Below are positions 6,250 through 10,000 of a DNA stretch of 10,000 nt, one piece after another. Within the stretch, counting starts at the first letter, position 1. The number at the start of each line of letters is the position of its first letter. The DNA lies in NCBI GenBank assembly GCA_030674155.1, contig CM060324.1, positions 52,232,905 through 52,242,904 of the forward strand. The letters run 5' to 3'. This stretch comes from Stramonita haemastoma (Eukaryota > Mollusca > Gastropoda > Neogastropoda > Muricidae). The position numbers and the translations under genes are program-made. The notes beneath the pieces were generated by a model. It saw nothing but the letters and a program-made list of their open reading frames with translations, was not told the DNA's origin and did not search any database.

Positions 6250-6752
6250 ATGGATTTAACACTCCACCCATACTGCTGTTTGACTGTGTCAATGCTCCTC
6301 TTTTACCTTTGGTTACAGAGCCAATCTCGAGTGGAACATACCTTTACTTTCCTTCTTTTTTTCTGTTTTAGGTTTTTTTTTCTTGTTTGTTTTTTTTTTG
6401 TTTCGTTTTTGATCAGGAGTGAACGTTTTGCTGTGTTGAGTCAGTCCACGTTAACAACCCATTACGCTTCACGCCATCAAATTCAGCAAGGTAGACAATT
6501 CTGTTCCATTCTTATCCTTGTCTCACATGACTCTTGCCTTGGTAGACAGACACAGGTTTACTGTCGTTGTCATTCATTATATTAACGCTCCAGCGGAAAT
6601 TTTCCATGTAGGGATTGGTAGAAAAACAGAGGTGACTGCGGGCATGTCGTAGGTTTTTTAGAAAGCGAAACGAATAGAAAAAAATCATTGACTACATGGC
6701 ATTTTAAAAACTGTCTTCAATATTTTTGTATCATACATGTTAAAGCAATTTG
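6250..6752. other. No recognisable gene or element
   Basis: AT-rich sequence with T-rich runs (about 6345-6405). A 146-codon frame crosses the region but reads through the SINE and the T runs and has no domain. Confidence 0.55.
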
Positions 6753-6920
6753 TTTTTATGTCATAAAAACGTGTGGGCCTGTTACTATTTTAGACAACGT
6801 TTATATCTTTATAGAAGAGTATCAATTTAATTGATATTTGTCTTATTATACGACATGTTATAACAGTATGGTTTAATTACAAAACTGTTTTATGTCATAA
6901 AAATGCGTGGGCATATGTGC
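6737..6920. repeat. Imperfect direct repeat with palindromic cores
   Basis: ACATGTTA followed later by TTTTATGTCATAAAA and then GTGGGC occurs twice (about 6737-6778 and 6853-6912). The palindromes are TTTTTATG/CATAAAAA (6753-6769) and TTTTATG/CATAAAA (6888-6902), each with a one-base centre. Between them lies another dyad, TATCAATT/AATTGATA (6820-6836). This may be a decayed small non-autonomous element or a diverged local duplication. Confidence 0.65.
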
Positions 6921-6931
6921 AGTGTTTCCAA

Positions 6932-6980
6932 TGTGTGTGTGTGTGTGTGTTGTGTGTGTGTGTGTTGTGTGTGTGTGTGT

Positions 6981-7038
<58 letters not shown>

Positions 7039-7069
7039 AGAGGAAGAGAGAGAGAGAGAGAGAGGAGAG
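6932..7069. repeat. Compound (TG)n with 15-bp higher-order unit, then (AG)n
   Basis: TG units are interrupted by TT at 6950/6951, 6965/6966 and 6980/6981, exactly 15 bases apart, so a 15-bp block has itself been duplicated. At 6984 the array switches to pure purine (AG)n with AAG and AGG slips and ends at 7069. Confidence 0.94.
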
Positions 7070-8104
7070 CGAGCGAGCTTATGACTGGCTGAGGTATTGC
7101 TGATTTGTAGGTGCTTTTTACATTGTGATGTGTGCGAACTGATGTTTGAATACTATGTTGGGGTATTTTTCGTGATATCATATTTACATGTTTATACTGT
7201 TTTTATGTATGGCTGGTAACCCCAGTGAATGTCTCTTTCTCGGAGAAATTAATGTATTGGAGTTTGGAATTAAATCCAAGTGTTCATTCAATTATGGGTT
7301 CAATGTTCAAATCTAGGTGTTCCAATACTATTGCCCTGAAGCATGATCTGAACACATAGGATGACTTTCATCCTGTACCTGTAACACCTTGCACAGTGAC
7401 AAGTCCCCACCCCCTCACTTTGACACAAGTCCACATGTGTTGGCATGTGTGCTGTTGGCCTCTTCAGGCAAAGTTATTTATGGGAGAAACAGAGGCAGGT
7501 AACACATGGCTGGTTGGACAGGTGGATGGTTAAATTGGTGGGTGGTTTACTTACTGGCCTGCTTTTGTTGTGCTCTGTTCTGGTCTCAGTGGAAGCTAGC
7601 TCAGTGGATTTGCTTTGTAGTACAGTATTATATGCAAAACTCGATTCTGTATATAGTGCAACATCCCTGTTGATGTTTTCAAAGTGTTCACCAAGTTTCG
7701 TTCATAATACAAACACTGTTAAGTCATCTTCGCCCACCCATTTCCAGCTGGTAGTCATTACTTGTTAGCAGGGGCTTCAGCACTGTTGCATCAGCTGTTG
7801 AGAGTCCAGTGACTGGCATGGTAAACTAGTCTGAGGGAAAAAATTGCCTTTGATCCCAGGAATGGAAACCCTACCCCATTGATTTTTGTCGCACCACGTG
7901 ACATGATCATGAATGAGAATGAGAAAGCAAGAGGATGGGCAGGACAGGTCTGTGAGTGCTTGAAGGGCTTTGTTCTATTAGTAAATACCATAGGTATTTG
8001 GGTTGTTTGGTGTGTGTTTTTTTCTATACCTAGTGTGTTGGGGTGGGGTGGAAGGTTTGCTTATAAATACACTATGGTTCACTATGATAGTACCCACGAC
8101 ATAC
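7070..8104. other. Long stretch without a supported gene
   Basis: Balanced composition and no simple repeats. The longest plus-strand frame ends at 7768. Its internal ATG at 7526 would give 80 codons starting with a hydrophobic, signal-peptide-like segment, but there is no recognisable mature domain, paralogue or transcript evidence. A second frame at 7879-8130 (83 codons) is also unrecognised. I do not call either a gene. Confidence 0.5.
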
Positions 8105-8410
8105 AGGAGGTGAGAAAGCCTAGTGGTTAAAGTGATGGGCTCACGATCTTAAGGCCTGTGTTCCAGCCACCACCAAGAGCCCCATTGGACAGTATTAATT
8201 TTAACTTCCTGGAGTTAACATCAGTACCAACACCATTCTCACAAAAGCCCTTCGGGTGAGACTGTAAACCCAGGTCCCATGTGTTAGCACATGAAGAACA
8301 GATTGCACATACATTAATTAAAATCTGTTCCTCCAGTCCAAAGACCAGGCCAATGCTGCTGGTTGGAACAACATTAACTTACAAAACCACAAGCACACTG
8401 GTGTTGCGTA
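8105..8410 (+). mobile_element. SINE copy D (longest copy, with tRNA-like head; diverged)
   Basis: This is the only copy in the window that keeps the head. GCCTAGTGGTTAAAGTGATG, GGCTCACGATCTTAAGG and GTGTTCCAGCC have the order and spacing of a tRNA-derived Pol III promoter. The body follows with CCTGGAGTTAACATCAGTAC (about 8210), CAAAAGCCCTTCGGGTGAGAC, TGTAAACCCAGGTCCC, AGAACAGATTGCACA, AATCTGTTCC, GGTTGGAACA and TTACAAAACCAC. Similarity fades after about 8400 and the common tail is not recognisable. Many substitutions show that this is an old copy, although it is the longest. Confidence 0.75.
8121..8169 (+). promoter_or_regulatory. tRNA-like A and B boxes of SINE copy D
   Basis: The A box is TAGTGGTTAAAG (8121-8132). 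The B box is the TGTTCCAGCCA stretch (8159-8169), which keeps GTTC and the A of the GGTTCGANNCC consensus with three mismatches. The spacing of under 40 bases is normal for tRNA genes. It is not a functional tRNA: no complete cloverleaf is evident. Confidence 0.55.
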
Positions 8411-8660
8411 GACATCATCCTGATTCACAATGCTGCTTCCTTAAAATGGTAAACAGTCACATAGGCAAAAATCTCACACCATTGGTAAACCTTGGAGCTC
8501 TAGCCCATGAAGTATAAAAATAAAAAACACAAAAAAAACACAACCCAAACTCATGACCAGACATGGCATTTTCGAAGAAAAAAAAAAAAAGGTCACATGG
8601 CGTTTGACCCGTAAGAAAAGGTAGGTACAGTGTGGCAAAGGTCAAGGAAGTTGGTAAGAA
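8411..8660. other. Low-information spacer with A runs
   Basis: AAAAATAAAAAACACAAAAA-type sequence (about 8514-8545) and an A run (about 8577-8590). No gene or element is recognised. Confidence 0.5.
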
Positions 8661-8702
8661 AGGGAGGGGGGAGGGTAGGGGGGGGGGGGGGGGGGGGGGG
8701 GG
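8661..8702 (+). repeat. G-rich tract ending in G25
   Basis: AGGGAGGGGGGAGGGTA leads into 25 consecutive G (8678-8702). It satisfies many overlapping G-quadruplex patterns. The homopolymer length is likely to be unreliable. Confidence 0.92.
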
Positions 8703-8742
8703 TGGCTTGCACGGTCTACTGCATCTACAGCTCGCCCCCGGG

Positions 8743-8776
8743 CGCGTGCACACACACACACACACACCCACACCCC
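8743..8776. repeat. Short (CA)n microsatellite
   Basis: About 26 bases of CA followed by CCCACACCCCACA. It is preceded by CGCCCCCGGGCGCG, a short GC-rich palindromic stretch. Confidence 0.9.
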
Positions 8777-8799
8777 ACATTCACATAGTTGCTAGCTGA

Positions 8800-8815
8800 G
8801 GGAGGGAGGGAGGGG
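8800..8815 (+). repeat. (GGGA)4 G-quadruplex motif
   Basis: Four G runs (8800-8802, 8804-8806, 8808-8810, 8812-8815) are separated by single A bases. This is the tightest possible loop arrangement and usually gives very stable parallel quadruplexes. Confidence 0.9.
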
Positions 8816-9015
8816 TCTGAGCTAGGCCTAGCTGTTTGGCTTTCCTTGGATCGAGTCCACTAATCTGTCTGCCCACTTACTTCGCATGGCTTGGGAGGGC
8901 GATTATGGCCGCTTCAGGCATAGTAGGAGTGGAGGGAGGAAGGTGGTAAGGGTCACGTCTCCTATTGAAAAGTGAAGGTGACAATGCCCTGAAATGAAAC
9001 AATCGTACTGACTAC
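8816..9015. other. No recognisable gene or element
   Basis: Unremarkable mixed sequence with a few GGGAGG/GGAGGAAGG clusters. No open frame is worth calling. Confidence 0.5.
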
Positions 9016-9016
9016 A

Positions 9017-9056
<40 letters not shown>
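9016..9056. repeat. (ACT)n microsatellite
   Basis: A perfect ACT triplet array of about 13 units. Confidence 0.96.
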
Positions 9057-9171
9057 GGGGAATGGTCACAAACCACTTTACAGAGGAGGAGAACTGAGGA
9101 GTGTAAGTCCTCGTTGTTGCACCAAAATAAAATTCTTTTCTATTCGTGCACGTGCACACATAATCAACAAC

Positions 9172-9425
9172 AAAAAAAAGCCTTTCGGATGAGACTGTAA
9201 ACCGAGGCCCCGTGTGTGCAAACGCACGCAGAACAGAACATCATGCGCACACGTTAAATCCTGTTCCGCTTTTCGTAAGAGTAGGCCATCGTGTGCCAGG
9301 TGGGAACAGATGGCAATATTTACACAAACTGCATACACACGGGGACTGGATGAAAAAAAGCACATGAGTGCTTATTCTACTGTCCTCGATATAAAAGAAT
9401 AAATAAATAAATAACAAATAACAAA
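9172..9425 (+). mobile_element. SINE copy E (5'-truncated, (AAAT)n tail)
   Basis: A well-preserved copy: AAAAGCCTTTCGGATGAGAC, TGTAAACCGAGGCCCC, GTGTGTGCAAACGCACGCAG, a local AGAAC duplication, CGCACACGTTAAATCCTGTT, CCGCTTTTCG, AGAGTAGGCCATCGTGTGCC, GGTGGGAACAGATGGCAA, CACACGGGGACTGGATG, AAAGCACATGAGTGCTTATT and CGATATAAAAGAATAAATAA. Together with copies B and C it is the best source for a family consensus. The 5' end lies in the CAAAAGCC block, downstream of the tRNA-like head and of the GGAGTTAACATC box. Confidence 0.9.
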
Positions 9426-9890
9426 AACTCCTTAATCTGTTATCGATGATCATAAGACACTGAACTTTCTCTTCGGTTTCTTTGTTAATGATGTCGGTTT
9501 TCTCTCGAGTCTTATTTTGTAAAATTGAATCGTTAATTCCTTGAGATATATACTTCAGAATGGGAAAAAATTGTCTTTCCCAAGTCTTTCTGAAAAGGCA
9601 ACAAAAAAATGGCAGGAGCATGGATCAAGAAGGCAGAAAACAGACAAGACAGAGATGACAGGGAGAAAAGAAACGAGGCAAAGACTAAGTGAGGGATAGA
9701 AAAGAGGGAATTCCTAGCACATAATTTCCAGAAGTTGGGGATGTTATTTATACTTTTACCCCACCCCACCCCACCACCCTCCATCATTCCCGGGGAGGGG
9801 GGTCGAAGCACAAGAAACAGTATCACTGAATAGTATCTATCATAAATCTCAGAAGCTCAGTTATATGTGAAATACATAGGCCTAGATACA
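9426..9890. other. No recognisable gene or element
   Basis: AT-rich to purine-rich sequence. Minus-strand frames of about 100 to 126 codons overlap SINE copy E or have no domain. A C-rich run (9759-9779) is noted separately. Confidence 0.5.
9759..9779 (-). repeat. (CCCCA)n: minus-strand G-quadruplex motif
   Basis: C runs at 9759-9762, 9764-9767, 9769-9772 and 9777-9779 (with CC at 9774-9775) are separated mostly by single A bases. The minus strand therefore fits a G4 pattern and the plus strand an i-motif. Confidence 0.85.
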
Positions 9891-9900
9891 CACACGCGTG

Positions 9901-9901
9901 C

Positions 9902-9946
<45 letters not shown>

Positions 9947-9952
9947 CTGTCT
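9901..9952. repeat. (CTGT)n microsatellite
   Basis: A tetranucleotide CTGT array of about 12 units with one CCGT variant. Confidence 0.95.
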
Positions 9953-9960
9953 TCTCTGTC

Positions 9961-9961
<1 letters not shown>

Positions 9962-10000
<39 letters not shown>
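9962..10000. repeat. (CT)n microsatellite running off the window
   Basis: A CT run that starts shortly after the CTGT array and reaches the right edge, so its full length is unknown. Confidence 0.95.

Noticed and set aside
7879..8130. 83-codon plus-strand frame with a hydrophobic middle
   Set aside because: No domain, and its end overlaps the head of SINE copy D, so it is a chance frame.
8105..8175. Possible tRNA gene
   Set aside because: A and B boxes are present but diverged and no complete cloverleaf is evident. The sequence continues into the SINE body.
9241..9826. Minus-strand frames of 97 and 126 codons
   Set aside because: One is antisense to SINE copy E; the other crosses the C-rich run. 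Neither has recognisable features.

Overview
This looks like intergenic or intronic DNA from an animal, most likely a marine mollusc and probably a gastropod. It is dominated by very long (CA)n, (CT)n, (AG)n, (TA)n and triplet microsatellites. Between them lie several copies of one tRNA-headed SINE, a SINE whose head resembles 5S rRNA, and pieces of a Penelope-like retroelement (PLE). By eye, about a fifth of the window is simple repeat. I find no intact host protein gene, no tRNA or rRNA gene and no CRISPR array. The many long open frames rich in CV, RE, SL or TH are translated microsatellite and are not listed as genes. The mollusc assignment is an inference from repeat style and from recalled similarity of the SINE cores; it has not been searched.

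Layout. 1-1092: (CA)n and (CT)n blocks, SINE copy A (441-697), and a second repeat type that ends in a (TTTGA)n tail (825-961). 1093-1683: no recognisable content. 1684-2047: a drifting triplet repeat that leads into a 244-base pure pyrimidine tract. 2047-2590: SINE copy B and a second (TTTGA)-tailed element. 2591-3012: a 22-bp tandem duplication and a weak exon-like open stretch. 3013-3080: an alternating purine-pyrimidine (GT)n(CG)n tract. 3082-4130: single-copy-looking DNA with a GC-rich, G-quadruplex-prone part and a SINE tail fragment. 4381-5388: a (TA)n block, a hammerhead-like PLE motif on the minus strand, (AG)n, (CA)n and (CCA)n blocks, and SINE copy C. 5389-5820: minus-strand GIY-YIG endonuclease domain of a PLE, broken near its C terminus. 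5925-6245: 5S-type SINE. 6250-6930: AT-rich DNA with repeated palindromes. 6932-7069: compound (TG)n/(AG)n. 7070-8104: nothing recognised. 8105-8410: the most complete but most diverged SINE copy (D), with a Pol III-type head. 8411-9171: homopolymers and G4 motifs. 9172-9425: SINE copy E. 9426-10000: little recognisable, ending in (CTGT)n and (CT)n.

How the parts relate. No gene network is visible. The relationships are between transposons. All SINE bodies and tails lie on the plus strand. Two different element bodies share one 3' tail. The hammerhead-like motif lies 3' of the GIY-YIG fragment on the same strand, where a PLE terminal repeat would be expected. Most SINE copies abut or end in microsatellites.
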